Assembly: GCF_030656875.1 (NCBI RefSeq)
Contig: NZ_CP130943.1
Coordinates: 1,798,001-1,862,000 of the forward strand
Direction: 5' to 3'
Length of the DNA stretch: 64,000 nt
Source of the DNA: Prescottella sp. R16
GTDB taxonomy: Bacteria; Actinomycetota; Actinomycetes; Mycobacteriales; Mycobacteriaceae
In this document: one piece after another, positions 29,357 through 38,783 of the stretch
Layout: each line of letters begins with the position of its first letter
How positions within the stretch are numbered: position 1 is the stretch's first letter
The notes under the pieces: generated by a model
The model's database searches: none
Told to the model about the DNA's origin: nothing
Seen by the model: the letters and a program-made list of their open reading frames with translations, nothing else
Translations under genes and position numbers: made by a program

Positions 29357-30340
29357 ATGAGTATTCGCCTGGGATACCAGATGCCGAACTTCAGCTATCA
29401 GACACCGGTCCGTGACCTGTTCCCCACCGTGGTCCGCCAGGCCCGGGAGGCCGAGGCCGCCGGATTCGACGCCGTGTTCGTGATGGACCACTTCTATCAA
29501 CTGCCCGGGATCGGGGAGCCGGACGAGCCGATGCTCGAGGCGTACACGGCGCTCGCCGGGATCGCGGCGGCCACCGAGTCCGTCCAGTTGTCGGCGCTCG
29601 TCACCGGCAACACGTACCGCAATCCGACGCTCCTCGCCAAGACGGTGTCGACGCTCGATGTGGTCAGCGGCGGGCGGGCGGTCCTGGGCATCGGGGCCGG
29701 CTGGTTCGAACTCGAACACCGGCAGCTCGGTTTCGAGTTCGGGACGTTCACCGACCGGTTCGAGCGACTCGACGAGGCCCTGCAGATCATCGCCCCCATG
29801 CTCCGCGGGGAGCGCCCCACGTTCGACGGCACGTGGTACCGCACGGAGACCGCGATCAACGAACCCCGTATCCGGGACGATCTGCCGATCCTGCTCGGCG
29901 GTGGCGGCGAGAAGAAGACGTTCGGCCTCGCCGCCCGGTACGCGAACCACCTCAACATCATCGCGAACGCCGCCGAGCTGCCCCGCAAGCTCGACGCCCT
30001 GGCACGGCGGTGCGAGGAGGCCGGCCGCGACCGGTCGACACTCGAGACGAGTTTCCTCGCGTTCGTGATGATCGACGAGGACGGCGACAAGGCCCGCGAG
30101 ATGCAGCGCACCTTCCTGCTTTCGCGCGGCGTCGACCTGGAAGCACTGTCCGAGGAGGAGCGGGCCGCCGCCACCGACCGGCAGTTCGTCGGCAATCCCG
30201 ACGAGGTGGCCGAACAGGTGCAGGCCCGGGTACTCGACGTCGGCGTCGACGGAATCATCGTCAACCTCGTCACCAACGGGCACCAGCCGGGAATCGTCGA
30301 ACTCGCCGGCCGCACCCTGGGGCCGCTCGTGCGCGGGTGA
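29357..30340 (+). CDS. LLM class F420-dependent oxidoreductase
   Basis: A 327-residue luciferase-like monooxygenase fold. Conserved pieces are IRLGYQMPNFSYQT, GFDAVFVMDHFYQLPGI, LVTGNTYRNPTLLAKTVSTLDVVSGGRAVLGIGAGWFELEHR and the C-terminal NPDEVAEQVQ segment. This group (TIGR03560-like) usually uses coenzyme F420 rather than FMN in mycolata. The reaction is unknown. ATG 29357 has TACCGT (29343-29348) 8 nt upstream, so it is probably leaderless. It stands alone, bracketed by stem-loop copies 2 and 3. Confidence 0.85.
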   Translation: MSIRLGYQMPNFSYQTPVRDLFPTVVRQAREAEAAGFDAVFVMDHFYQLPGIGEPDEPMLEAYTALAGIAAATESVQLSALVTGNTYRNPTLLAKTVSTLDVVSGGRAVLGIGAGWFELEHRQLGFEFGTFTDRFERLDEALQIIAPMLRGERPTFDGTWYRTETAINEPRIRDDLPILLGGGGEKKTFGLAARYANHLNIIANAAELPRKLDALARRCEEAGRDRSTLETSFLAFVMIDEDGDKAREMQRTFLLSRGVDLEALSEEERAAATDRQFVGNPDEVAEQVQARVLDVGVDGIIVNLVTNGHQPGIVELAGRTLGPLVRG

Positions 30341-30348
30341 TCCGCCGT

Positions 30349-30395
30349 GGGCGGTTGCTGCACCGACCGTCGAGAAGGAATCGCAGCAACAGCCC
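30349..30395. repeat. Stem-loop repeat copy 3 (after the LLM gene)
   Basis: Arms GGGCGGTTGCTGC (30349-30361) and GCAGCAACAGCCC (30383-30395) pair at 12 of 13 positions. The 21-nt loop matches copy 2 at most positions (CCGTCGAGAAGGA). It begins 9 nt after the stop. Confidence 0.75.
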
Positions 30396-30460
30396 GCGTT
30401 GCAGGTGTCCCGCACGACCACTCGCGCGGGTGACACTGTGACGTGTGGCACGCTGGGCGG

Positions 30461-31609
30461 ATGCGCGTAGCCGTTGTCGCCGGGCCCGAGGCCGGGCATG
30501 CCGTTCCCGCTCTGGCGTTGTGCCGGAAACTTGTTGCGGCGGGTGACGATCCGGTGTTCTTCTCGGCGGGACGCTGGCTGGACGTCGCCCGGGATCAGGG
30601 GATCGAGGCTCGCAAGCTCGGGGGGCTCGCGCCGCGGGAGTTCGACGACGACGCCGATTCGGGCGCGAAACTGCACGCCCGGGCGGCGCACGTGTCGACG
30701 GCCCTGCTGCCGGACATGCGTGCGGTGGCGCCGGATCTGGTGGTGTCCGACGTCATCACGGTCGGCGGCGGCATGGCGGCGGAGCGGCTCGGGATCCCGT
30801 GGGTGGAGTTGTCCCCGCACCCGCTGTACCTGCCGTCGAAGGGGCTGCCGCCCATCGGGTCCGGGCTCGCTGCCGGGACCGGTGTGCGGGGTCGGGTCCG
30901 GGACGCGATCCTGCGGGCGATGACGGCGCCGGCGTTGCGGAAGGGGACGACCCAGCGCGGTGAGGCCCGCGCGAGCGTCGGCCTGCCGTTCGACGATCCG
31001 GGTCCGGCGGCACGGATGATCGCGACGCTGCCGGCGCTCGAGGTGCCGCGCCCGGACTGGCCGTCCGACGCGCACCTCGTCGGCCCGCTCGTATGGGAAC
31101 CCGCCGACAACGTTCTCGAACCGCCGCCCGGTGACGGACCGCTGCTCGTGCTCGCGCCGTCCACTGCGTCCACCGGCGCCGACGGCATGCTCGACACCGC
31201 GATCCGCGCCCTCGACGGGCTGGGGGTGCGACTGCTGGTGACGCTGTTCGAGACGCCCGACATCGACCTGCCCGACTGGGTGCGGGCCGGGTTCGGCCGC
31301 CAGGACGCGATGCTGTCCGGGGCGTCCGCACTGATCTGCGGTGCCGGGCACGGCGTCCTCGCCAAGGGGCTGCTCGCCGGGGTGCCGCTCGTGACCGTCC
31401 CTGGTGGCGGCGACCAGTGGGAGGTCGCCAACCGGGTGGCCAGGCAGGGCAGCGGTGTCCTGCTCCGGCCGCTCACCGTCGACGCCCTCAGGGACGGGGT
31501 GCGACGGGTGTTGGACGATCCGGCGTTCACGGCCGCCGCCCGCCGTGCCGCCGCGGGGGCCGCCGACGTCGCGGACCCGGTCACGATCTGCCACGCCGCC
31601 GCGACCTGA
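30461..31609 (+). CDS. UDP-glycosyltransferase-like protein (Rv2739c-type, GT-B fold)
   Basis: A 382-residue protein of the MGT/UGT family. The N-terminal strand is RVAVVAGPEAGHAVPALALCRKL, and the C-terminal nucleotide-sugar domain holds ALICGAGHGVLAKGLLAGVPLVTVPGGGDQWEVANRV. This is the donor-binding loop, with the usual glycosyltransferase H-G and D-Q contacts. The acceptor is unknown. ATG 30461 is chosen; GTG 30443 is an alternative. Position before DUF3046 and recA matches Rv2739c-Rv2738c-Rv2737c. Confidence 0.84.
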   Translation: MRVAVVAGPEAGHAVPALALCRKLVAAGDDPVFFSAGRWLDVARDQGIEARKLGGLAPREFDDDADSGAKLHARAAHVSTALLPDMRAVAPDLVVSDVITVGGGMAAERLGIPWVELSPHPLYLPSKGLPPIGSGLAAGTGVRGRVRDAILRAMTAPALRKGTTQRGEARASVGLPFDDPGPAARMIATLPALEVPRPDWPSDAHLVGPLVWEPADNVLEPPPGDGPLLVLAPSTASTGADGMLDTAIRALDGLGVRLLVTLFETPDIDLPDWVRAGFGRQDAMLSGASALICGAGHGVLAKGLLAGVPLVTVPGGGDQWEVANRVARQGSGVLLRPLTVDALRDGVRRVLDDPAFTAAARRAAAGAADVADPVTICHAAAT

Positions 31610-31630
31610 CCGCTCCGCTACCGTGGCAGT

Positions 31631-31825
31631 GTGCGATTGACCGAATTCCACGAGCTCGTCCGCGACGAGTTCGGACACCTCCGCGGTGACGCCCTCCTCG
31701 TCGATCATGTCGTCGGCAGCCTCGACGGCCGGACCGCGGCCGGTGCCATCGAGGACGGCGTCGACCCGCGTGTGGTGTGGCGGGCGTTGTGCGAGGAGTT
31801 CGACGTCCCGGCCCAACGGCGCTAG
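31631..31825 (+). CDS. DUF3046 family protein
   Basis: A 64-residue protein (RLTEFHELVRDEFG...DHVVGSLDGRTAAGAIEDGVDPRVVWRALCEEFDVP), the full length of DUF3046, a family found just upstream of recA in actinobacteria. The acidic/hydrophobic pattern suggests a small helical protein of unknown role. GTG 31631 has TACCGT (31619-31624) 6 nt upstream, so it is probably leaderless. Codon use and length agree with the family. Confidence 0.85.
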   Translation: MRLTEFHELVRDEFGHLRGDALLVDHVVGSLDGRTAAGAIEDGVDPRVVWRALCEEFDVPAQRR

Positions 31826-31836
31826 GAGCGCGGCCG

Positions 31837-32685
31837 ATGCCCGACGAACCCCTGATCGGCGCGTCCTGGCGGACCGACCTGTTCGACGTTCCCGCCTACC
31901 TCGATGCGGTCGGTGTCGCATCCGGCGAACCCACCCTCGACCTGCTCGGGGATCTGCACGTCGCGCACGTACGCACGTTCCCGTTCGCGAACGTCGACGT
32001 CCTGCTCGGCACCCATCCCGGGGTGACGCCGGACGCGGTCCAGGATCAGCTCGTGCGGCGCCGCCGCGGCGGCTACTGCTTCGAACACGCCCAGATCTTC
32101 GCCGCAGCCCTCGAACATCTCGGGTTCACGATCCGCCGCAATCTCGGCCGCGTCCACGAACTCACCAATACCCGCACCCACATGACCGTCACAGTGGAGA
32201 TCGACGGCCGGCGGTGGCTGTGCGATCCGGGTTTCGGGTTCAGCATCACCGGACCGATCGCGCTCGAGCACGGCGCCGTGCACGTCGACGGCGACCGCGA
32301 GTTCGTCCTGGAGGAGACGACGGACGACGCCACCACGGTGTGGGCATTGACCCGTGGCGGGAAGGCCGAACACTACGTCGATACGGCGCCTGTGCATCCG
32401 TCGGACGTGCGGACCGGGCACTTCGTCACGTCCCGGGAACCGCACTCGCCGTTTCGGCAGCACCTCATGGTGATGCGGCACCTGCCGCACGCGCACGTCA
32501 CGGTCACCGAGGGCGCCCGGACGGTGCGGGCACCGGGATGCGAGACCGAGCACGTGACGTTGTCCGTCGCCGAGGCGGTCGACGCCGTGCAGGAACTGGG
32601 CGTCGAACTCGGGCCGGGGGAGGACGCGGTTCTCGCGAAGGTGCTGGCCGGGTTGCGGGACCGCGCGAGCCGCCGAAACGATTGA
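31837..32685 (+). CDS. nat: Arylamine N-acetyltransferase
   Basis: A 282-residue NAT enzyme that transfers acetyl (or propionyl) from CoA to arylamines and hydrazines. The catalytic triad is visible: Cys81 in RRGGYCFEH, His115 in NTRTHMTV and Asp130 in WLCDPGFG. ATG 31837 follows TAGGAG. It is inserted between DUF3046 and recA relative to M. tuberculosis, where nat is elsewhere. In mycolata NAT has been linked to lipid and sterol catabolism. It lies directly before the recA SOS box. Confidence 0.92.
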   Translation: MPDEPLIGASWRTDLFDVPAYLDAVGVASGEPTLDLLGDLHVAHVRTFPFANVDVLLGTHPGVTPDAVQDQLVRRRRGGYCFEHAQIFAAALEHLGFTIRRNLGRVHELTNTRTHMTVTVEIDGRRWLCDPGFGFSITGPIALEHGAVHVDGDREFVLEETTDDATTVWALTRGGKAEHYVDTAPVHPSDVRTGHFVTSREPHSPFRQHLMVMRHLPHAHVTVTEGARTVRAPGCETEHVTLSVAEAVDAVQELGVELGPGEDAVLAKVLAGLRDRASRRND

Positions 32686-32686
32686 C

Positions 32687-32702
32687 TCGAAAATCTGTTC
32701 GA
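32687..32702 (+). promoter_or_regulatory. LexA (SOS) box of recA
   Basis: TCGAAA-ATCT-GTTCGA differs at one position from the actinobacterial consensus TCGAAC-N4-GTTCGA. It overlaps the nat stop region and lies 119 bp upstream of recA. The same ATCTGTTCGA half is in the lexA upstream box at 52092. Confidence 0.8.
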
Positions 32703-32820
32703 TTAAGCTGGTGGGTGCCGGCCGGCGTCCGGGTCGGCGAACTTGTCGGTACCGGGCTCTACCCTGAACCACAGATCGCTGGACGAGACTTCGACCGAGA
32801 CTTCAACTAAGGGGACCACG

Positions 32821-33858
32821 ATGGCACCACAGGCACACGACCGCGACAAGGCGCTCGAGCTCGCTCTTGCCCAGATCGACAAGAGCTTCGGCAAGGGTTC
32901 GGTGATGCGTCTCGGTGAGGAGGCCCGCCAGCCCATCGCCGTGATTCCCACCGGCTCCATCGCCCTGGACGTCGCCCTGGGCATCGGCGGCCTGCCCCGG
33001 GGCCGCGTCGTCGAGATCTACGGCCCGGAATCCTCGGGTAAGACGACCGTTGCACTGCATGCGGTCGCCAACGCGCAGGCCAACGGGGGTGTCGCGGCGT
33101 TCATCGACGCCGAGCACGCCCTCGATCCGGAATATGCCCGCAAGCTCGGTGTCGACACCGACGCCCTGCTGGTGTCGCAGCCGGACACCGGTGAGCAGGC
33201 GCTCGAGATCGCGGACATGCTGATCCGTTCCGGCGCGCTCGACATCATCGTCGTCGACTCGGTGGCCGCACTCGTGCCGCGCGCCGAGATCGAGGGCGAG
33301 ATGGGCGACAGCCACGTCGGCCTGCAGGCCCGGCTGATGAGCCAGGCCCTGCGCAAGATGACCGGTGCGCTCAACAACTCGGGCACCACCGCGATCTTCA
33401 TCAACCAGCTGCGCGAGAAGATCGGCGTCATGTTCGGCTCGCCGGAGACCACGACCGGTGGTAAGGCGCTCAAGTTCTACTCGTCGGTGCGCCTCGACGT
33501 GCGCCGTATCGAGACCCTCAAGGACGGCTCCGACGCGGTCGGCAACCGCACCCGCGTCAAGGTCGTCAAGAACAAGGTGTCGCCGCCGTTCAAGCAGGCC
33601 GAGTTCGACATCCTGTACGGCCAGGGCATCTCCAAGGAGGGCTCGCTGATCGACATGGGTGTCGAGCACGGGTTCATCCGCAAGTCCGGCTCCTGGTACA
33701 CGTACGAGGGCGACCAGCTGGGCCAGGGCAAGGAGAACGCCCGCAAGTTCCTTCTCGAGAACACCGACATCCGTGACGAGATCGAGAAGAAGATCAAGGA
33801 GAAGCTCGGTATCGGCGCGGTCCTCACCGACGAGGCCCCCGAGCAGGCCGACTTCTAG
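32821..33858 (+). CDS. recA: Recombinase RecA
   Basis: A 345-residue recombinase. It coats single-stranded DNA, drives strand exchange and triggers LexA autocleavage. Walker A is GPESSGKT (residues 68-75); the core continues with the conserved [19 protein letters not shown] and the L2 loop [21 protein letters not shown]. No intein is present, unlike M. tuberculosis RecA. ATG 32821 follows AAGGGGA; the frame is open to 32743 but upstream residues are not RecA-like. Followed by recX. Confidence 0.98.
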   Translation: MAPQAHDRDKALELALAQIDKSFGKGSVMRLGEEARQPIAVIPTGSIALDVALGIGGLPRGRVVEIYGPESSGKTTVALHAVANAQANGGVAAFIDAEHALDPEYARKLGVDTDALLVSQPDTGEQALEIADMLIRSGALDIIVVDSVAALVPRAEIEGEMGDSHVGLQARLMSQALRKMTGALNNSGTTAIFINQLREKIGVMFGSPETTTGGKALKFYSSVRLDVRRIETLKDGSDAVGNRTRVKVVKNKVSPPFKQAEFDILYGQGISKEGSLIDMGVEHGFIRKSGSWYTYEGDQLGQGKENARKFLLENTDIRDEIEKKIKEKLGIGAVLTDEAPEQADF

Positions 33859-33876
33859 GTCCGACCACGCACGCGG

Positions 33877-33908
33877 CCGGCCCGGCACCCGTCCCGGGGC
33901 CGGGCCGG
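33877..33908 (+). terminator. Hairpin between recA and recX
   Basis: 10-bp perfect arms (33877-33886, 33899-33908) flank a 12-nt loop, 18 nt after the recA stop. In M. tuberculosis recX is partly read through from recA, so this hairpin may attenuate rather than fully stop transcription. Confidence 0.5.
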
Positions 33909-33924
33909 ACGCGCAGGCACAGTC

Positions 33925-34572
33925 ATGAACCACGACGACAACGATCGCGACGACAACGATCATTACGACCGGTACGGCAGCGACGACGTCACCACCGGCC
34001 GGCGTCGCTCCACTCCCCGGCGCCGGGACAGCTCGGGCCGTCCACTCGGGGAGGACGGGCAGCCGTTCGAGCTGAAGGGCTCCCCGGAAACCCTCGCCGC
34101 CCGGGCGAAGGACGTGTGCCTGCGCCTGCTCACCGACCGGGCCCGCAGCCGCGCCGAACTCGAGCAGAAACTCGTACAGAAGGGCTACCCGCAGGCGGTG
34201 ATCGACACCGTCCTGGGCCGGCTCACCGAGGTCGGGCTCGTCGACGACACCGCGTTCGCGGAGCAGTGGGTGCATTCGCGGCACACCTATTCGGGGCGCG
34301 GCCGCCGCGCCCTGGCCACCGAGTTGCGGCGCAAGGGCATCGACGACGCCACCTCGCAGGAGGCGCTGTCGGCGATCAGCACCGACGACGAACGCGAGCG
34401 TGCCGCCGAGTTGGTGCGCCGCAAACTGGTTCGCACCACTGCCGACGACATCGCCGACCGCAACGATCGGGAACGGTTGATGCGCCGCCTCGTCGGTATG
34501 CTCGCCCGCCGCGGCTATCCGGCTGGCATGTCGTTCGCCGTCGTCAAGGACGAACTCGGGAACCTCGGCTGA
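33925..34572 (+). CDS. recX: Regulatory protein RecX
   Basis: A 215-residue RecX, which inhibits RecA filament growth and ATPase. The N-terminal 50 residues are an Asp/Asn/His/Arg-rich disordered extension. The helical RecX repeats follow: VCLRLLTDRARSRAELEQKLVQKGY, VIDTVLGRLTEVGLVDDTAFAEQWV and a third repeat (RRLVGMLARRGYPAGMSFAVVKDEL). It lies 66 bp after recA, with a hairpin in the gap, and is under the same SOS box if read through. Confidence 0.9.
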   Translation: MNHDDNDRDDNDHYDRYGSDDVTTGRRRSTPRRRDSSGRPLGEDGQPFELKGSPETLAARAKDVCLRLLTDRARSRAELEQKLVQKGYPQAVIDTVLGRLTEVGLVDDTAFAEQWVHSRHTYSGRGRRALATELRRKGIDDATSQEALSAISTDDERERAAELVRRKLVRTTADDIADRNDRERLMRRLVGMLARRGYPAGMSFAVVKDELGNLG

Positions 34573-34628
34573 GCCTCGGGCAAGAATAATGCTGCGGCAC
34601 AAGCACATACGACCATGATGGGGGAGTG

Positions 34629-35597
34629 ATGGTGTACTGGGCGGTCGCCCGAACCGAGGCAGGTTCGGGCGAGATCCGAGTCGAGGACGGCTACCTCGAC
34701 GGGGACGATGCCGCGGTGGCACGGATCGTCGAGGTAGGACGTCGGGTCAGTGCCGAATCGGGCACCGCCTCGGTGTGGGTGCACCTGGGGTCCGTGACCG
34801 CGCATGTCCCCGCGTTCGGTGCACCCGATGTCGACGACGCGGCACTCGCGACAGAGGTGTGCGGGGCCCTCGCAGATGCGGAGCGGAATCAGCGTGCGGT
34901 CTCCAACGCGGCGGCAGCAGCCCGAATGACCGATCCGCGTCCGATCCACCCCACACCGTCGGGATCGGTGCGCGAGCAGTGGGCACGCATCACCGGCTGG
35001 GCACAGGAACACTTGGCGGGCGCCGAGTTCCGTGGAGCCGACCCCGACCGCATCGTGGAGGCGGCGGCCGCTACGGGACAGACGTGGCCCGATGAGCTGG
35101 TCGCGTTGTTCTCACTCGCGAACGGCGAGCCCGAAGGACGCCGGATCAGAGTGATTCCCGGATACGAACTGTTCACCCTCGACCGGGTGGTCGAAGACAG
35201 GGAACGGTCCATTCGGATCTGGGACGAAACCGCTCGCGCGTACGGCTTCGAACTCAGGGACCCACCGGGTGCGGCCGGTTTCGAAGCCGGAACCTATATC
35301 CCCGCCTTCGTGCCGTTCGCGGGCCGGGACTCGAACTACCTGTGTGTCGACACCCGGCCCGGTCCCCTGCACGGCACAGTCTTCGAGTTCGACGAGACCG
35401 GCGCTGACTCGGCAGGCCCGGCCTGGCAATCGATCAGTGCTCTGCTCGCCGACATCGCCGACGCACTGACCTCGGGCAGGATGTTCGTCGACGGCCAACG
35501 GCCGAGCGTCCAGGACGGTACCGATCTGGAATGGGACTGGACCGACCGAGCATCGGACGTCGAGTTCGCAGTCCGGAACGCAACTCTCGGCACCTGA
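34629..35597 (+). CDS. SMI1/KNR4 (SUKH) family protein
   Basis: A 322-residue cytoplasmic protein. The N-terminal 100 residues have no recognised domain. The C-terminal two thirds follow the SUKH pattern: WPDELVALFSLANGEPEG, VIPGYELFTLDRVVED, IPAFVPFAGRDSNYLCVDTRPG and VFEFDETG. SUKH proteins often serve as immunity proteins against secreted nuclease or deaminase toxins, but many are orphan. No toxin gene is adjacent. ATG 34629 or GTG 34632 is the likely start, next to GGGGGAG. Together with the following membrane gene it seems inserted between recX and glu. Confidence 0.75.
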   Translation: MVYWAVARTEAGSGEIRVEDGYLDGDDAAVARIVEVGRRVSAESGTASVWVHLGSVTAHVPAFGAPDVDDAALATEVCGALADAERNQRAVSNAAAAARMTDPRPIHPTPSGSVREQWARITGWAQEHLAGAEFRGADPDRIVEAAAATGQTWPDELVALFSLANGEPEGRRIRVIPGYELFTLDRVVEDRERSIRIWDETARAYGFELRDPPGAAGFEAGTYIPAFVPFAGRDSNYLCVDTRPGPLHGTVFEFDETGADSAGPAWQSISALLADIADALTSGRMFVDGQRPSVQDGTDLEWDWTDRASDVEFAVRNATLGT

Positions 35598-35611
35598 CGG
35601 ACCGCTGGCCG

Positions 35612-36226
35612 CTACGGCCGGAGGCGGCCGGCCGCCTTGTGGCGTCGGCTGGTCAGCCACACGCCGCGAACGAGCATCAGCAGGCCCAGGCCGATGCCCC
35701 ATCCCACTATGGAGAACCCCACCCCGATTCCCTCCTGACTGGTGACCACACAACTGGCATCGACGGCGAACGCGGTCGTGAACCCCGCCGCCGTGCCGGC
35801 CGCGGCAGCCAAGCCGCCCGCGACCACCCACCGCGACAGGTGAGCGGCGGCGAAACAGGCCAGCACCACCGTCACGCCACAGGCGACCACCTGCCAGGTC
35901 GGAAACTTCGTCGGTGCGGGCAGCGCGGGTCCACGGAACTGCCCGGTGGAGTCGGCAGACCAGCTGAGCCAGCCCGCGCAGGACAGAAACCCCAGAGCGT
36001 AGGCAACCAGGCCGGTGGCCCACAGGCCCAGCCGGCCGGTGCCCGTCGCTGGGACGACCGCGGCCGCGGTGTCTTCGAGGGACGTACCGCCAACCTTCTC
36101 GGCCCGCCATGCGGACCGGATGACGACCGCACCGATCGCGACGGGCACCCCGATGAAGATGAGCGTCATCGAGAGGAACCGGGCCCAGGAGAAGTCGACA
36201 GCGACTGACATGACAGGAGTATGCAC
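35612..36226 (-). CDS. Hypothetical five-helix membrane protein
   Basis: A 204-residue protein with five hydrophobic segments at about residues 13-36, 66-88, 110-130, 132-154 and 170-193. A short basic C-terminal tail (TSRRHKAAGRLRP) follows. No family was recognised. The start may be ATG 36226 or ATG 36211; there is no clear ribosome binding site. It is convergent with the SUKH gene (14 bp between stops) and upstream of the glu cluster on the same strand. It could be a partner of the SUKH gene or an unrelated insertion. Confidence 0.6.
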   Translation of the reverse strand: MHTPVMSVAVDFSWARFLSMTLIFIGVPVAIGAVVIRSAWRAEKVGGTSLEDTAAAVVPATGTGRLGLWATGLVAYALGFLSCAGWLSWSADSTGQFRGPALPAPTKFPTWQVVACGVTVVLACFAAAHLSRWVVAGGLAAAAGTAAGFTTAFAVDASCVVTSQEGIGVGFSIVGWGIGLGLLMLVRGVWLTSRRHKAAGRLRP

Positions 36227-36259
36227 CGGCGCGTGGTCTGTCGACGGTGGCGACGCGAA

Positions 36260-36293
36260 GGGCTCGTGACGGATGCGATTCCGTCACGAGCCC
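36260..36293 (-). terminator. Terminator of the gluABCD operon
   Basis: 13-bp perfect arms (GGGCTCGTGACGG / CCGTCACGAGCCC) with an 8-nt loop lie 18 bp downstream of the gluD stop on the minus strand. Confidence 0.75.
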
Positions 36294-36310
36294 GCCGGCG
36301 GGTCACTGTG

Positions 36311-37237
36311 TCAGCTGCGGGGCTGTGACCGGGCCCGATCGCCGTCGAAGTCGTCGACGCCGGGGGCGCCGTCGAGGATGTCGGCGTCGGTGGACAGCAC
36401 GGTCCGCTTGATGCCCTTCCTGCCGCCGGTGCGCAGGCGCTTCTCGAGCCACGTCGCGAACGAGGTGAGCGCGAAGTTGATGATCACCATGATCGCACCG
36501 ACCACGACGAGTGCGGCGAAGAAGTTGCGGTAGTACGACGCCGCCTGCTGGCCGCTGCGGATCAGTTCGATGTAGCCGATCTGGTAGCCGAGCGCCGAGT
36601 CCTTGAGTGCCACCACCATCTGCGACACCAGCGCCGGCAGCATCGTGGTGATCGCCTGCGGCAGCAGGATCAGCCGCATCATCTGGCTCTTGCGCATACC
36701 GAGCGCGGACGCCGCCTCCGTCTGTCCCTTGGGGAGCGACAGGATGCCGGCCCGCAGGATCTCCGCGATCACCGAACCGTTGTACAGCGTCAGACCGACC
36801 ACGACTGCGGCCAGCGCCAACTGCCCGGACGGGAACACGCCGTACTGGGCGAATGCCTGGTACGCGAAGATCATCAGGATCAGCACCGGGATGGCGCGGA
36901 AGAACTCGACGATCGCGCCGCTGACCCAGCGCACCCACCGGTGGTCCGACAGTCGTCCGATGCCGAGGATCGCGCCGAGGATCAGCGCGAACACGATCGA
37001 CAGGGCCGCCGCCAGCAGGGTGCCCTTGAGTCCCGGCAGCAGGTACGTCGTCCACGTGAAGTGATCGAGGAACGGCGACCATTTGTCGGCCTCGAGCTGA
37101 CCGTTGTCGGCCAGCACGTTCAGCACGTACAGGGCGAGCCCGATCAGGACGACGCCGAACACGATCGCGATCAGCCGGTTGCGGACCCGGGCGCGGGGCC
37201 CGGGCATGTCGAAGAGAACACTCGCCTGCTGGGTCAT
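36311..37237 (-). CDS. gluD: Glutamate ABC transporter permease GluD
   Basis: A 308-residue HisM-family amino-acid ABC permease. It has about five membrane helices, with the EAA loop [10 protein letters not shown] near the cytoplasmic side. The polar C-terminal tail is long and acidic ([27 protein letters not shown]). ATG 37237 overlaps the gluC stop (ATGA). It is the last gene of gluABCD, a high-affinity glutamate uptake system in Corynebacteriales, and ends before a strong hairpin. Confidence 0.9.
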   Translation of the reverse strand: MTQQASVLFDMPGPRARVRNRLIAIVFGVVLIGLALYVLNVLADNGQLEADKWSPFLDHFTWTTYLLPGLKGTLLAAALSIVFALILGAILGIGRLSDHRWVRWVSGAIVEFFRAIPVLILMIFAYQAFAQYGVFPSGQLALAAVVVGLTLYNGSVIAEILRAGILSLPKGQTEAASALGMRKSQMMRLILLPQAITTMLPALVSQMVVALKDSALGYQIGYIELIRSGQQAASYYRNFFAALVVVGAIMVIINFALTSFATWLEKRLRTGGRKGIKRTVLSTDADILDGAPGVDDFDGDRARSQPRS

Positions 37238-37917
37238 CGCTTCACCGCCAAACGCTTGCCGAGGTAACCGAACAGGAATCCGACCGGCATGGTCAGGATC
37301 ATGAAGCCGAGCGCGAAGATGCCGAACACCAGGAACAGTTTGTCGGCCTCGTTCTCGATCATGGTCTTCATCAGCAGTGACGCCTCGGCCACGCCGATCG
37401 CCGACGCGATGGTCGTGTTCTTCGTCAATGCGATGAGCACACTGCCGAGCGGGGCGATGACCGCACGGAACGCCTGCGGCAGCACGATCATCCGGATGGA
37501 CTGTGTGAACGTCAGTCCGAGCGAGCGGGCGGCCTCGGCCTGACCGAGCGGCACGGTGTTGATGCCCGACCGCAGCGACTCGCACACGAACGCGGCCGTG
37601 TAGACGACGAAACCGAGGACTGCGAGCCGGAAGTTGTTCTGGTCGATGAAGTGCGGGGAATCCTCGGGTGCGAAGTACACGCCGAGGTTCTGGTAGAGGC
37701 CCACCGAGCAGAACACGATGATGAGTGTCAACGGCGTGTTCCGGAAGATGTTGACGTACCAGGTCGCGAAGATCCGCAGGATCGGTACGGGGGAGACCCG
37801 CATGGCCGCCAGGATCGTGCCCCAGATCAGGGCGCCGAGTGCCGACCACAACGTCAGCTGGATCGTCGTCCAGAACGCGCTGACGAGTTGGTCTCCGTAA
37901 GTGTCGATCAGTCCCAT
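37234..37917 (-). CDS. gluC: Glutamate ABC transporter permease GluC
   Basis: A 227-residue HisQ/HisM-type permease with the EAA motif ([28 protein letters not shown]) that docks on the GluA ATPase. It begins 9 bp after the gluB stop and overlaps gluD by 4 bp. With GluD it forms the heterodimeric membrane channel. Confidence 0.92.
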   Translation of the reverse strand: MGLIDTYGDQLVSAFWTTIQLTLWSALGALIWGTILAAMRVSPVPILRIFATWYVNIFRNTPLTLIIVFCSVGLYQNLGVYFAPEDSPHFIDQNNFRLAVLGFVVYTAAFVCESLRSGINTVPLGQAEAARSLGLTFTQSIRMIVLPQAFRAVIAPLGSVLIALTKNTTIASAIGVAEASLLMKTMIENEADKLFLVFGIFALGFMILTMPVGFLFGYLGKRLAVKR

Positions 37918-37926
37918 GCCACCCCC

Positions 37927-38772
37927 TCAGTACCGGTCGACCGCAGGCGGGGCGGGCAGCGTGAACCCGGATTCGCCCATGGCCTTCTCGAGTTCGCGTT
38001 CCCACGCGCCGGTCGCGATCATGTCCTCGATCGCGTCGTTGATCTTGTCGCGGGCCGCGGTGTCGCCCTTGGGGAGGCCCACGCCGTACGGCTCGACCGT
38101 GAACGGCTGCCCGGCGAGCTTGAACTCGCCGGGGTACTGCGACGCGTAGCCGGCCAGGATGATGTCGTCGGTGGTCAGGGCGTCGACCTTGCCGCGGTGC
38201 AGGGCCTCGACGCACGACGAGTAGCTGTCGAACTGCTGCAACTGCACGTTCGGATACGACTGCTTGATCTTCTGCGCGGGCGTCGAACCGGACACCGAGC
38301 ACAGCTTCTTGCCGTTCTCGAGTGATTCCGGTCCGGTGATCGAGTCGTCGTCCGCGCGCACCAGCAGCGACTGTCCCGCAATGTAGTACGGGCCGGCGAA
38401 GTCGACGACCTTCTTGCGGTTGTCGGTGATCGAATACGTGCCGACCACGTAGTCGACCTCACCGTTCTTGATGAGCGTCTCACGCTGCGCCGACGGTGCC
38501 TCGCGCCACGTGATACCGCTCTCGGGCACACCCAGGTAGTTCGCGATGTACTTCGCGACCGCGACGTCGAAACCGGTCATCGTCTTGTCGGGTTCGCGCA
38601 GCGCCAGACCGGGCTGGTCGAACTTGGTGCCGATCGTCAGGTGCCCGTCGGCGGCGTCGGCGAGCACGTCCCGCGGTTCGCTGCTGCCGCAACCGGATGC
38701 GGTCAGGACGACGACGGTCAGCGCCGCCACGGCCCCGATCAACCGGGACGGGGAGAATCGAATGCGTTTCAT
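37927..38772 (-). CDS. gluB: Glutamate-binding lipoprotein GluB
   Basis: A 281-residue extracellular solute-binding protein of family 3. The signal peptide ends with a lipobox (TASGC), so it is anchored to the outer face of the membrane. The ligand-binding core shows [28 protein letters not shown] and [18 protein letters not shown] 38772 follows the gluA stop by 11 bp. The glutamate assignment rests on operon structure and similarity to corynebacterial GluB; related amino acids such as glutamine or aspartate are possible. Confidence 0.9.
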   Translation of the reverse strand: MKRIRFSPSRLIGAVAALTVVVLTASGCGSSEPRDVLADAADGHLTIGTKFDQPGLALREPDKTMTGFDVAVAKYIANYLGVPESGITWREAPSAQRETLIKNGEVDYVVGTYSITDNRKKVVDFAGPYYIAGQSLLVRADDDSITGPESLENGKKLCSVSGSTPAQKIKQSYPNVQLQQFDSYSSCVEALHRGKVDALTTDDIILAGYASQYPGEFKLAGQPFTVEPYGVGLPKGDTAARDKINDAIEDMIATGAWERELEKAMGESGFTLPAPPAVDRY

Positions 38773-38783
38773 CAGGTCCTCGC

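Noticed and set aside
29051..31921. 956-codon open frame on the minus strand
   Set aside because: It runs antisense to glpD, the LLM gene, the glycosyltransferase gene, DUF3046 and part of nat, whose products are all recognisable. Its translation has no domain and the composition typical of high-GC shadow frames.
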